Positions 5,749 through 14,351 of a DNA stretch of 18,566 nt are shown one piece after another (position 1 is the stretch's first letter; each line of letters opens with the position of its first letter). Under the pieces are notes generated by a model, which made no database searches, had not been told where the DNA came from, and worked only from the letters and a program-made list of their open reading frames with translations. The DNA is from DATKKM01 sp035542855 (GTDB taxonomy: Bacteria; Chloroflexota; Dehalococcoidia; SM23-28-2; RBG-16-64-32), in NCBI GenBank assembly GCA_035542855.1, contig DATKKM010000057.1, positions 1 through 18,566 of the forward strand, written 5' to 3'. The position numbers and the translations under genes are program-made.

Positions 5749-8700
5749 GTGCCACAACCGTCCCGCCGCCTCGCCCGCCCGATCCTGGCGCTCACACTCA
5801 TCTTCGCCGCATTGCTCGCGCTGGCTGCCGTCCTTGGCGGCAAAGGCACGACGGAGGCAGGACAGATCGTCCAGTGTACGAGCCCAACGTTGCAGGCGAA
5901 CGCGACGATCAACTGGACGCCGCACAACTCCGGCGCGCAGTCGAGCGATCTCCAGGTTGACCTGCTGGACACGCAAGAGACGCCAGACACCGCTACGCAC
6001 CTGGCGGAGGCGTTCCTGGCCGATACGACAGCCGACCTGAACCTGGGCCACTTCATCGGCTCGGCGACGATAGCCGCGAACGGGACCTCCGCGACCATCA
6101 ACGGCCACGTCCCCAACATCGCCGATGGAACCTACGACGTATTCGTCTGCTGGGAATACCGGCCCGTTACAGGCGGGCCACCCGCCTGGCACTACCAGAA
6201 CGCGCGCGACTTCACTGTCACGAGCGCAACCGCCTCGCCGACGCCATCGCCCACGCCAACGCCGACGCCGGCGCCGACTCACACGCCCACACCAACTCCA
6301 TCCCCGTCCGGCCCGCCGTTCAAGTACTTCCCCCTGAACGTGGGGCCGCTGCTCAACTACGTGGCGCCGTTCACCGTGCTCGACGACCTGTCCATCTTTG
6401 GCATCGAGGTCACCCAGGGAATCCAGTGCTTCAACACCAGCCAGGGCCTGTCCGGCTGCCCCGACAATTCGCTCCCGCTGGTGGCGCAGAAGGACACGAC
6501 GGCGCGGATTTACCTGAAGTACGGTGGCTCAGCCGGCAGCAAGGCAGGGGTCCCCGTGCGCCTGCACCTCTTCGCAAACGGGCAGGAATACATCGTCAAC
6601 ACGTTCGGGCGAGCCCGCAAGACGCTGGACCAGTCCGTCACGGACAACGCGAACGTCTGGTTCAACGTCAACTTCGTCAACGGCACGGACGTCTCCTTCT
6701 ACGCGGAGGTGGACCCCAATAACACCTACGCCGAGCTCAACGAGAACAACAACCGCTTCCCGTCCTCCGGCACCTTCACCCTGCACTTCTACAAGCGCAC
6801 GACCTTCGACGTGGTGGGCTGGCGGATGTCGTACCACCCTTCGGGAGCTTCGGACGCGGGGGTGGCAGGCGGCTGGGGCGTCAATTCCGGCGGCCCCAAC
6901 TGGCTGAACCTGGTCTGGCCGGTCAAGAACGGCGGCATCCACTACTCGATCCACAGCGGCTACCTCAACTGGACTTCGGCCAACCCAACCAGCGGCGACG
7001 TAGTGAACCTGGCCAAGTTCCTGTCTGTGCTGGCCAACATCTTCCCCTGGACCGACCCGGAGATCTCCGGCGCCGATCGAGTGCACGTCTGGTCTCCGTC
7101 TGCGCACTTCATCCGCGGCCTGTCTGATCCGCCGTTCAGCGGCGGGCTGGGGGTCGCCTCCGTTGGCGATGACTCCTTCAACGCAGGCATGTCGCTGGAC
7201 TCGCCGGGGTTCGGGCCGGTCAACTTCGTGCACGAGCTATCGCACAACACCGGCGAGCACCATACGGCCACCGGCCAGGGTTGCGACACTTCAGCGGACG
7301 GGGGCACGGACTGGCCGTACTCCAACCCGAAGATCCAGGAGTTCGGGTACAACCCGGATAGCGGGTACGTCTACAACCCCTCCAACACGTACGACTACAT
7401 GAGCTACTGCTACGGCGGGGGCGCCACCACGTGGGTCTCGCCCTTCCACTGGACCCAGCAGTTCAACATCGAAGGCTCAAGCTTCGGGCCGGTGGTCAGC
7501 GCCGACGCAGGGCCCGCCGCCAACAACGCCGACCTGCTCGCCGTAAGCGCGACGCTCGACAATCCAGACCTCAACGGTGACACCGGCGGCAGCCTCGGCA
7601 CAATGTACAAGACTGATGGCGGCGGCAACCCGGCCCCGTCCCCCAGCGGCAGCGGCTACTCGGTACAGCTCCGCGACGGCGACGCGGTGCTCGGCACACA
7701 ATCGTTCGGCGTGAGCTTCGTGCCGCTCGAAACCGACGGCGTTTCAGAAGTCGACGGTAACTCGGACCTCGCTTCGATGGACGTGGCGTTTACCATGCCC
7801 TGGGTGGACGGTGCGACATCGATCGTCCTCCTGCGCGGCGCGCAGGTCCTGGACACTGTCGCCGTCAGCGGCCACGCTCCTACCGTCCAGGTGACGTCGC
7901 CATCCTCGCACGAGAGCTGGAATGCCAGCAGCACCCACACCCTCTCCTGGACCAGCAGCGACTCCGATGGCGACACGCTGACCTACGCCGTCTTCTACGC
8001 GCACGACGGTCAGGACTGGGAGGTTCTGGCGGAGGGCATCACCGGTACCACTTTCGACGTCGATGTCGATACGGTGGGCGGCGGCGATGATGCCGTTTTC
8101 CGGGTCGTCGCCACTGACGGCGTGAACACCGGCTACGGCGACAGCGCGACCGTCTCGATCCCGGCCAAGCCGCCGCTGGTGGCTATCACCGCTCCCTCCG
8201 ATGGCGAAGTCGTCCAGGAAGGCGAGCTGGTTGTGCTGCAGGGCGTTGCCACGGACCTCGAAGACGGCCAGCTCGGCGACGAGAGCCTGCACTGGACCAG
8301 CGACCAGGACGGAGACCTCGGCACGGGTGCTGTCCTGCCGACGAACACGCTCTCCGCCGGACAGCACACCATCACCCTCACCGCGACCGACTCGGACGGC
8401 ATGTCGTCCAGCCAGTCGATCACGCTAATTGTCGGCGTGCGCGGACAACTGGACGTGCGGCCGAAGGCGATCGATCCAAACACTTCCGATGACGTGACGG
8501 CAATCGTCACTCTGGTACCGGGTCTCCCGCCGACGGACATCAACCTGTCCAGCCTGCACCTGCACATCGGCAGCGCAGACCTGACCCCGACTGGCACCTC
8601 CCAGCTCGGCGACACGGACACCGACGGCCTCCCTGAGCTGCGGCTGACCTTCGACGGGGCGGCGCTGCGCGCGGCCCTGACCACTCCACGCGTCCTCACC

Positions 8701-9117
8701 GACGTCCTGCTGACAGGCTCGATGAACGGCGGCGCCGCCTTCGCAGCCGGCGGGCAAGTCGCCCTGGTTGCGCCGGGCGACGTCGATTGCAGCGGCGCGA
8801 CGACCGCCGGGGACCTGGTCGCCGCACTCGGTTATGCCGCCAACATCAGCTTGCCGGACTGCCTGTTCGCCGGCGACTTCACCTGCGACGGCCTCGTCAC
8901 CCCGCTCGACGTCATCGGCATCCTTGGCCAGATGGCCGGCGTCACGAACTCGGCGGCAAACTGCAACACGGCCTCGCCGGCATCGGTCGCCCGTTTCCAG
9001 CCCGCGCCCGATCGGGGCTCGCACGGCTTCTCGCTGAGCGATCTCTCGCCAGCGGCGTGGCTGCTGCCGGTGACCCTGCCCGCGCTGGTGGCCGGCCGGC
9101 CGGGGAGACGTAAGTGA
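5749..9117 (+). CDS. Large secreted metzincin-type zinc protease with Ig-like and dockerin-like domains
   Basis: The 1122-residue product is taken from GTG 5749, which has GGAGG 8 bases upstream and is followed at once by a signal peptide (residues 1-38). The frame is open 55 codons further, but that part is unconserved. After a beta-rich domain (about 39-158) comes a Pro/Thr linker (about 159-192). A CARDB-like domain (about 205-350) ends AELNENNNRF. The protease domain has the full metzincin zinc site HELSHNTGEHH (495-505) and a Met-turn YDYMSYC (Met551). Two Ig/PKD/cadherin-like domains follow (about 710-805 and 808-900), then a beta domain rich in DTDTDG. Next is a dockerin-like pair (GDVDCSGATTAGD and GDFTCDGLVTPLD, about 1010-1068). 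The C-terminus is hydrophobic and ends GRPGRRK, perhaps a membrane anchor. It should cut extracellular protein; the substrate and exact metzincin family are unknown. Confidence 0.88.
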   Translation: MPQPSRRLARPILALTLIFAALLALAAVLGGKGTTEAGQIVQCTSPTLQANATINWTPHNSGAQSSDLQVDLLDTQETPDTATHLAEAFLADTTADLNLGHFIGSATIAANGTSATINGHVPNIADGTYDVFVCWEYRPVTGGPPAWHYQNARDFTVTSATASPTPSPTPTPTPAPTHTPTPTPSPSGPPFKYFPLNVGPLLNYVAPFTVLDDLSIFGIEVTQGIQCFNTSQGLSGCPDNSLPLVAQKDTTARIYLKYGGSAGSKAGVPVRLHLFANGQEYIVNTFGRARKTLDQSVTDNANVWFNVNFVNGTDVSFYAEVDPNNTYAELNENNNRFPSSGTFTLHFYKRTTFDVVGWRMSYHPSGASDAGVAGGWGVNSGGPNWLNLVWPVKNGGIHYSIHSGYLNWTSANPTSGDVVNLAKFLSVLANIFPWTDPEISGADRVHVWSPSAHFIRGLSDPPFSGGLGVASVGDDSFNAGMSLDSPGFGPVNFVHELSHNTGEHHTATGQGCDTSADGGTDWPYSNPKIQEFGYNPDSGYVYNPSNTYDYMSYCYGGGATTWVSPFHWTQQFNIEGSSFGPVVSADAGPAANNADLLAVSATLDNPDLNGDTGGSLGTMYKTDGGGNPAPSPSGSGYSVQLRDGDAVLGTQSFGVSFVPLETDGVSEVDGNSDLASMDVAFTMPWVDGATSIVLLRGAQVLDTVAVSGHAPTVQVTSPSSHESWNASSTHTLSWTSSDSDGDTLTYAVFYAHDGQDWEVLAEGITGTTFDVDVDTVGGGDDAVFRVVATDGVNTGYGDSATVSIPAKPPLVAITAPSDGEVVQEGELVVLQGVATDLEDGQLGDESLHWTSDQDGDLGTGAVLPTNTLSAGQHTITLTATDSDGMSSSQSITLIVGVRGQLDVRPKAIDPNTSDDVTAIVTLVPGLPPTDINLSSLHLHIGSADLTPTGTSQLGDTDTDGLPELRLTFDGAALRAALTTPRVLTDVLLTGSMNGGAAFAAGGQVALVAPGDVDCSGATTAGDLVAALGYAANISLPDCLFAGDFTCDGLVTPLDVIGILGQMAGVTNSAANCNTASPASVARFQPAPDRGSHGFSLSDLSPAAWLLPVTLPALVAGRPGRRK
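6227..6312 (+). repeat. Pro/Thr-codon low-complexity repeat inside the metzincin gene
   Basis: Near-tandem six-base units of the type CCNACG/CCNTCG encode alternating Pro with Thr, Ser or Ala. A similar, shorter tract lies in the CAP gene at about 3898-3978. These are linker-coding repeats, prone to length change by slippage, not a separate element. Confidence 0.7.
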
Positions 9118-9118
9118 G

Positions 9119-9940
9119 CTAACGGCGCGGCGGGCCGGGGCTACCGGCGAAATCGATGAACGCGACCGGCACGCCGCAGGCCCCGCTGTGGTGGACGGAG
9201 ACGATGCGCCCGCCCTGGAGGGCCGCGTGCGGCTCCCCGATGGGGTAGCCGCGGGAGCGCACGCGCTCCGTCAGGCCGTCGATGCCCTTCACCTCGAACG
9301 CCAGGCCGGCGATGCGGCCTGAGCGCGGGTCACCACCTGCCTTTGGGCCGATCACCTCGATCACGACATCACCCGGGCGCATGAAGGCGAAGGCCTGCTC
9401 ACCGCGCTCCATCGTGCGCTTCGTCGGCACGCCGAACCACGCCTCCATCCGCTCGCTCGCGGCGGACACGGACGGCACGCGAAGGACCACGTGGTCGATG
9501 CGCGTGATGTGGCCGGACGGCGCGTTCACACCGGCCAGCGCGGACTCCGGCTGCACCACCTCCAGCAGCGCCCCGTCGAACGCCTCAGGCCGCAGGTAGC
9601 TCAGGCGGCCGGTGAAGCCGTCGCGCGGCTCGTGGTCTTCCAGCTGCGCTCCGAGGTCGCGGAGCTTCGCCACGTCCGCGCCCGCGTCCGTGCTCCAGAG
9701 GGCGACGTGGTGCAGCCCCTCGCCGCGCTCCTCGATGTGCGCCGCGAACGGGGACGAGTCAGCGGTGGGCTGGATGATCTCAAGGTAGCTCCCTCCGGCC
9801 GCCAGCACAGCCACGCGAACGCCGCGCGCCGCCATCTCGCCTTCCTTCACGCACGGCAGCTCCAGCGTGTCGCGGAAGAACGCCAGCGCGATATCGAGGT
9901 CGCGGACGGCGATGCCGACGTGGTGGACGTCCCTGATCAT
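9119..9940 (-). CDS. Two-module VOC protein, first half methylmalonyl-CoA-epimerase-like
   Basis: The 273-residue product carries two VOC units. The first (1-132) begins DVHHVGIAVRDLDIALAFF and has the three metal-ligand positions of epimerase-type proteins: His7, His in GLHHVALW, and Glu in ALLEVVQP. The second (about 145-265) begins ITRIDHVVLRVPSV and has VVIEVIGPKAGG but ends less typically (HHSGACGVPVAFIDFAG). A standard methylmalonyl-CoA epimerase is about 140 residues, so this is a double-length relative. Epimerase or lactoylglutathione-lyase-like activity is possible; a dioxygenase is less likely. It stops one base away from the metzincin stop and is divergent from the EtfD-like gene, which may hint at acyl-CoA metabolism. 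TAGACT lies 6 bases before its ATG. Confidence 0.82.
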   Translation of the reverse strand: MIRDVHHVGIAVRDLDIALAFFRDTLELPCVKEGEMAARGVRVAVLAAGGSYLEIIQPTADSSPFAAHIEERGEGLHHVALWSTDAGADVAKLRDLGAQLEDHEPRDGFTGRLSYLRPEAFDGALLEVVQPESALAGVNAPSGHITRIDHVVLRVPSVSAASERMEAWFGVPTKRTMERGEQAFAFMRPGDVVIEVIGPKAGGDPRSGRIAGLAFEVKGIDGLTERVRSRGYPIGEPHAALQGGRIVSVHHSGACGVPVAFIDFAGSPGPPRR

Positions 9941-9946
9941 GGCCGC

Positions 9947-9952
9947 AGTCTA
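9947..9952 (-). promoter_or_regulatory. Candidate leaderless -10 box of the two-module VOC gene
   Basis: The minus strand reads TAGACT, then 6 bases, then the ATG, with no ribosome site. The spacing matches the candidates before nagA, the RDD gene and the first VOC gene. Confidence 0.4.
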
Positions 9953-9976
9953 ACGCCCGGGCGGCGGGGGGCCAAA

Positions 9977-10006
9977 TTGACCCTGTCGCCGCCCGCCTAA
10001 TATCAT
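9977..10006 (+). promoter_or_regulatory. Candidate sigma-70-type promoter of the EtfD/FadF-like gene
   Basis: TTGACC (9977-9982) and TATCAT (10001-10006) are 18 bases apart. An alternative -10, TAATAT, overlaps with 15-base spacing. The start codon lies 50 bases downstream and has its own GGGAGG, so this is a normal leadered promoter, unlike that of the divergent VOC gene. Confidence 0.5.
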
Positions 10007-10056
10007 TGCCAAGCGTTGAGACAGGCACACGTTTACACACCCGCGCGGGAGGCTTC

Positions 10057-12162
10057 ATGACCCCAGCGAATGAGTTCCCCGGCAACATCTTCTTCTACGT
10101 CTTCTTCGTGGGGTTCATCGCCTTCTTCATCTGGTCGGCCGTCCCCCGCGCCAAGTGGTTCCTTGAGGGCAAGCCGCTCAACCGGCTGGACCACCTCTTC
10201 TGGCGTGTCACCGGCCTCGTCCCCTACCTGCTGGGGAACGCGCGGGTAGCCCGGCGCCGCTACTGGTACTCCGGCACCCTCCACACCATGATCTGGTGGG
10301 GCTTCCTCGTCCTGCAGATCCGCACGCTCAACTTTCTCCTGAACGGCGTCGACCACAGCGTCTCGTTGGAGGCGAACCTCGGCATCATCTATGACCTGCT
10401 GCGGCCGGTCATGGACCTGTTCAACGTCCTGGTGCTGATCGGCGTCGGCATGGCGGCGTTCCAGCGCTACTTCTGGCGGCCGAAGCGGATGACGCTGAAC
10501 ATGGACGGCTGGATGATCCTGTTCTTCATCGGCTACCTGATGTTCACGGACGTCATGGTGAATAGCCTGGAGTTCTACCTTCACCCCGGCGAGTTCGATC
10601 ACAAGAGCTGGGCGTTCCTGGCCAACGGCGTCTACCAGATCTGGAAGCAAGTCGGCCTCTCGCAGGGCACAGCGGAGGCGCTCAACACGTTCTTCTGGTA
10701 CAACCACCTGCTGGATTTCCTGGCCTTCCTCTGCTATCTGCCCTACTCCAAGCACTCCCACGTGCTCACCGTCGCGCCGCAGATCACCTTCCGCCGCTAC
10801 GAGCCGACCGGCGTCCTCCGCGAAATCCCGAACATCGAAGAGGCCGAGACGTTCGGCGTGGGCGAGCTGCGGCAGTTCACCTGGAAGCAGTTGCTGGACT
10901 CTTACACCTGCACGGAGTGCGGGCGCTGCACCGCCGCCTGCCCGGCGAACCTCACTGGCAAGCTGCTCTCCCCCAAGCAGGTCATCGTCGATATCCGCCA
11001 CCTGATGGAGGAGCAGGAGACGCCGCCGCCCTGGTCGCGCGGGCACAAGCCGGCCATCGCCGGCGAAGGCACGACCCCGCCGGCCAACGGCAACGGCGCT
11101 GACGGCCACAAGCACATCACGCCGCTCACCGAGGGCGTCGGCTTCGAGCCGATCTGGGACTGCGTGACGTGCGGCGCCTGCATGGAAGAGTGCCCCGTCT
11201 TCATCGAGCACGTGCCAACGATCATGGACATGCGCCGCTTCCTGGTGATGGACAAGTCTGAGATGCCGGAGACGGCGCAGGCAACCCTCATGCAGCTGGA
11301 GCAGCGCGGCCACCCCTGGCGCGGCACCCAGCTCACCCGCACCACCTGGATTGAGGAGCTGGCCGCGGAAGGCGTCACCGTCCCCACGTTCGATCGCAAC
11401 ACGGAGTACCTCTACTGGGTGGGCTGCACGGGCGCGCTGCAGGAGCGCAACGTGAAGGTGACGAAGGCGCTGGTCAAGCTGCTGATCAAGTCCGGGGTCA
11501 GCTTCGGCGTCATCGGGATGGAGGAGGGCTGCTCCGGCGACCCGGCCCGGCGCCTGGGCAACGAGTACCTCTTCCAGCTGCAGGCCCAGCAGAACATCGA
11601 AACGCTGAAGGGCAAGCTGGTGCACAAGGTGGTGGCCAACTGCCCGCACTGCTTCAACACGATCAAGCACGAGTACCCGCAGCTTGGCGGCGATTTCGAG
11701 GTGATCCACCACAGCGAGTTCCTGGCGGACCTGGTCGCGAAGGGCAAGCTGAAGGCGAACCAGGTGGACGAGCTGACCGGCAAGACCACCACCTACCACG
11801 ACCCGTGCTACATCTCCCGCCACAACAACATCATCGACGAGCCGCGCTCCATCCTGGCCGCGATGGGCACGACGCAGGTGGAGATGCCGCGCTGCAAGCG
11901 GGGCACCTTCTGCTGCGGCGCCGGCGGCTCTCACATGTGGGTGGAGGAGAACCGCGGCGAGCGCATCAACGTCGTGCGCTCACAGGAGGCCGTGGCGACG
12001 GGCGCGGACGTGATCGCCGTGTCCTGCCCGTTCTGCATGCAGATGTTCGAGTCCGGCCTGGGCAGCGTGCCAGAGGCCGACGAACGCGGCGTGCAGGTCT
12101 TTGACCTGGCGGAGCTGCTGGAGAAGAGCGTCTCCTACAGCAAGCCGGCCGCGAAGCCCTAG
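10057..12162 (+). CDS. etfD: Membrane iron-sulfur reductase of EtfD/FadF type (ETF to quinone)
   Basis: The 701-residue product is close in length to Bacillus FadF. The first 250 residues hold about five membrane helices with His residues that could bind heme b, as in NarI/HdrE-type subunits. Two [4Fe-4S] motifs follow: Cys285, 288, 291, 295 (CTECGRCTAACP) and Cys369, 372, 375, 379 (CVTCGACMEECP). A polar Gly/Pro/Asn linker separates them. The C-terminal half has paired cysteine-rich (CCG) domains: EEGCSGDPARRLGNE with CPHCFNTIKHEY, and FCCGAGGSHMW with SCPFCMQMF. This order is that of EtfD/FadF, thought to pass electrons from electron-transfer flavoprotein to menaquinone during fatty-acid oxidation; a general heterodisulfide-reductase-like role is the alternative. 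The ATG at 10057 is chosen for its GGGAGG and the fit with the membrane domain. The symbol is by family resemblance. Confidence 0.87.
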   Translation: MTPANEFPGNIFFYVFFVGFIAFFIWSAVPRAKWFLEGKPLNRLDHLFWRVTGLVPYLLGNARVARRRYWYSGTLHTMIWWGFLVLQIRTLNFLLNGVDHSVSLEANLGIIYDLLRPVMDLFNVLVLIGVGMAAFQRYFWRPKRMTLNMDGWMILFFIGYLMFTDVMVNSLEFYLHPGEFDHKSWAFLANGVYQIWKQVGLSQGTAEALNTFFWYNHLLDFLAFLCYLPYSKHSHVLTVAPQITFRRYEPTGVLREIPNIEEAETFGVGELRQFTWKQLLDSYTCTECGRCTAACPANLTGKLLSPKQVIVDIRHLMEEQETPPPWSRGHKPAIAGEGTTPPANGNGADGHKHITPLTEGVGFEPIWDCVTCGACMEECPVFIEHVPTIMDMRRFLVMDKSEMPETAQATLMQLEQRGHPWRGTQLTRTTWIEELAAEGVTVPTFDRNTEYLYWVGCTGALQERNVKVTKALVKLLIKSGVSFGVIGMEEGCSGDPARRLGNEYLFQLQAQQNIETLKGKLVHKVVANCPHCFNTIKHEYPQLGGDFEVIHHSEFLADLVAKGKLKANQVDELTGKTTTYHDPCYISRHNNIIDEPRSILAAMGTTQVEMPRCKRGTFCCGAGGSHMWVEENRGERINVVRSQEAVATGADVIAVSCPFCMQMFESGLGSVPEADERGVQVFDLAELLEKSVSYSKPAAKP

Positions 12163-12166
12163 ACCG

Positions 12167-14212
12167 CTACTTCTCGGCCGGGTCGCCGATCGGTACGCAG
12201 TCCCCGTTCACCGGCAGCGGGTCAGCCTCGGCCAGGTAGATCGCCACCGCCAGCGCGTCCATCGCGTCCGTGTCGTTCAGGCAGTTCACGTTGTCCTGGT
12301 ACGTGTCGCACGGCGCCGGCTGGCCGATGCCGATTCCCAGCAGCACAGCGATGTCGCCCACCTCAACGGCGCCGTTGCAGTTGGCGTCGCCCTGCAGCAA
12401 CGCCAGGGGGCTGGACGTCGGTGTCGCCGTCGGGCCGGGCGGCGGGCTGGGGCCCACCGGCGGATCGCCGAGGACCAGCTCTCCCGCGCCGAACACGTTG
12501 TCCGTGCCTACCAGGCCGTGGTCCACCGTCGAGTCCTTGAGGTACGCGGCGAGAGAGTCCGGGCTGTCGGCCAGGTCTGCACTGAGGACGAGCGCGGCCG
12601 CACCGGTAACCGCCGGCGTGGCGGCGCTGGTGCCATTGAAGCAGCCCGGCGCGTAGGTGAAGCTCGATACGCAGGACGCGGCCGAGAGGTTCGGCTTGGT
12701 GCGGCCATCGTTGGTCGGCCCCCAGGAGCTGTAGGTGGCGATCGTCGATCCGTCCGCCGGATCGATCGCGCCGACCGAGAGCATGCCCGGGTTGGCGGAG
12801 TCGGACATCGGCCCGCTCGCGCTGTACGGGTTCTGCGAGTAGTAGAAAGCAGTCTGGTTGCCCATCAGTTCCAGCGTGTCGCCGTCGGTGCCGTTGCCCG
12901 GATCGGCGAGCGCGATGACCAGCCCGTCAACGTCGCTCGGGCCGGAGCACGTCATGGCCTCTTCGTTGCCCGTCAGCTCCAGCGGCGGGGCGCCGAGCTG
13001 CTGCCAGTCGGCCCCCGCGACCTTCGGCGTGAGCGAGTCCGGCGCGTCAAAGATGTAGACGTCGTAGTCGGTGGGGTTGGGGCCCCAGTCGTTCCAGCGG
13101 AGCCCGTTGAGGAAGCCGCAGAAGAGCGGCAGCACCTCGTTGTCGCCGTCAAAGTTCAGATACCCGTCGTCATCGGGGTCGTTCCAGGCGCCGCGCCAGT
13201 AGGAGCCGTTGGAGGCGCCGTCTTCGCTGGCGTTGTTGCCGGCGGCGTTGTCCCACAGCATCCCATCGGCGATCGCGTTGTCGACGACCGCGTCCAGCGG
13301 GCCTGTGCCATCGCCCGGCCCGTCGAACACTGCCGTCTCAGAGCGCGAGATGATCTGCACCCCGTGCGCGTGGAAGTAGTCGACAGCGGCCTGCAGATCG
13401 CTGGCCGAGTAGACGGTTGCGATGTACAGCTGCGCGGACGGCGCCATCTCGTGGATGATCTCGGCGACGGCCACACCATGCTCGACGCCCGCCGTCCAGA
13501 GGTCACAGCTGGAGCCCATGAACTTGCAGAACGTGCCCGCCGGCTCCGGCACCTCGCCCGCGGCCTGCGCGCTATCCCAGGTAGCGCCGTCGAACGCGTC
13601 GACGATGCCGATCTTCACGCCCTGTCCGGTAAAGCCCGCGTCTTGCCAGGCGTCGGCGTTGGTCTTCGCTACCTCTTCGCCGGTGACGCCGGCATCCTGC
13701 GCGTCAACGTCCTGCGCGGAGGCGGCGCCCGGCTCCGGATCAATCGGCACGCCCACGTTGGCCGGCGGACGCACGTAGTCAATGCCGGGAGTCTGCGCCA
13801 GCTCCACCAGGCGATCAACGGGGACCAGCGCCTCGACCAGGTAGCCGGGCACTTCGCCATAGACTTCGCCCCCGAGGCCGGCTACCGCTTCCCGGATCGC
13901 CTGCGAGCTCATGTGGTGCAGCACCTCGACTCGCACGGAGCCGCCGCTCATGCTGAGCGACGTCGGCCCGGCGATGCCGCGCTGCGATTCGGACACCAGT
14001 TCACGCAGCGGGCCGTTCGCCAGCGCGACATCATCATGAGAGTCGATCGACACGCCGCGCGCGCCGGCGTCGGCGTTGACGGGCGCCAGCTTCTGCGCTG
14101 GGCCCCCGCTGGAAAGCGAGCGCAGCGGCAGCTGGCTGGCGGAGGCGCCGGACGTGACAAAGACGGCGGCAAGCAGAATCAGCAGGGCTGGGGCGATGAT
14201 TCGGTTGAGCAC
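12167..14212 (-). CDS. Secreted subtilisin-like (S8) protease with dockerin-like tail
   Basis: The 681-residue product starts at GTG 14210-14212, six bases behind a GAGGGGG site. Residues 1-26 form a signal peptide (cleavage near ASA). A propeptide-like region (about 93-150) precedes the catalytic domain. The triad is Asp205 (KIGIVDAFDG), His245 (VEHGVAVAE) and Ser529 (NGTSAATPAVTG), with oxyanion Asn326 (NAAGNNA). Asp and Ser contexts are standard or near it, but the His motif reads HGV rather than HGT. A Pro/Thr linker (about 588-606) leads to a tail with one good Ca loop (GDANCNGAVEVGD) and one degenerate (NVNCLNDTDAMD). It should hydrolyse protein outside the cell. It converges on the EtfD-like gene with a 4-base gap and no terminator, and is divergent from cinA. 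Confidence 0.88.
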   Translation of the reverse strand: MLNRIIAPALLILLAAVFVTSGASASQLPLRSLSSGGPAQKLAPVNADAGARGVSIDSHDDVALANGPLRELVSESQRGIAGPTSLSMSGGSVRVEVLHHMSSQAIREAVAGLGGEVYGEVPGYLVEALVPVDRLVELAQTPGIDYVRPPANVGVPIDPEPGAASAQDVDAQDAGVTGEEVAKTNADAWQDAGFTGQGVKIGIVDAFDGATWDSAQAAGEVPEPAGTFCKFMGSSCDLWTAGVEHGVAVAEIIHEMAPSAQLYIATVYSASDLQAAVDYFHAHGVQIISRSETAVFDGPGDGTGPLDAVVDNAIADGMLWDNAAGNNASEDGASNGSYWRGAWNDPDDDGYLNFDGDNEVLPLFCGFLNGLRWNDWGPNPTDYDVYIFDAPDSLTPKVAGADWQQLGAPPLELTGNEEAMTCSGPSDVDGLVIALADPGNGTDGDTLELMGNQTAFYYSQNPYSASGPMSDSANPGMLSVGAIDPADGSTIATYSSWGPTNDGRTKPNLSAASCVSSFTYAPGCFNGTSAATPAVTGAAALVLSADLADSPDSLAAYLKDSTVDHGLVGTDNVFGAGELVLGDPPVGPSPPPGPTATPTSSPLALLQGDANCNGAVEVGDIAVLLGIGIGQPAPCDTYQDNVNCLNDTDAMDALAVAIYLAEADPLPVNGDCVPIGDPAEK

Positions 14213-14315
14213 GCGTTACCCCCTCGTCTCGAGAGATGTTCACCCAAATAGATGGCCCACCAGCGCGCCTCTGATACGGGCGATCGTTGAGGTTGGGTTA
14301 GCGTTGGCCCAACAC

Positions 14316-14344
14316 TTGACCAGCGACCGCAGACCCGCGACGCT
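14316..14344 (+). promoter_or_regulatory. Candidate promoter of cinA
   Basis: TTGACC (14316-14321) is followed after 17 bases by GACGCT (14339-14344), a weak -10, and then after 7 bases by the cinA ATG. The 7-base spacing repeats the leaderless pattern, and there is no ribosome site. A short inverted repeat, GTTGG-C-CCAAC, lies just upstream at 14303-14313. Confidence 0.3.
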
Positions 14345-14351
14345 TGTCGCC

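Noticed and set aside
6227..6312. Tandem short repeats that might be a CRISPR or satellite
   Set aside because: The units are about six bases, in frame, and encode a Pro/Thr linker. There are no spacers or constant long repeats.
10033..11934. Open minus-strand frame of 633 codons opposite the EtfD-like gene
   Set aside because: It lacks any motif and is the antisense shadow of a gene with clear iron-sulfur and CCG motifs.
12101..14251. Open plus-strand frame of 716 codons opposite the subtilase
   Set aside because: It is very rich in Arg, Val and His with no domain, while the minus strand has signal peptide, full catalytic triad and Ca loops. It is a GC-driven antisense shadow.
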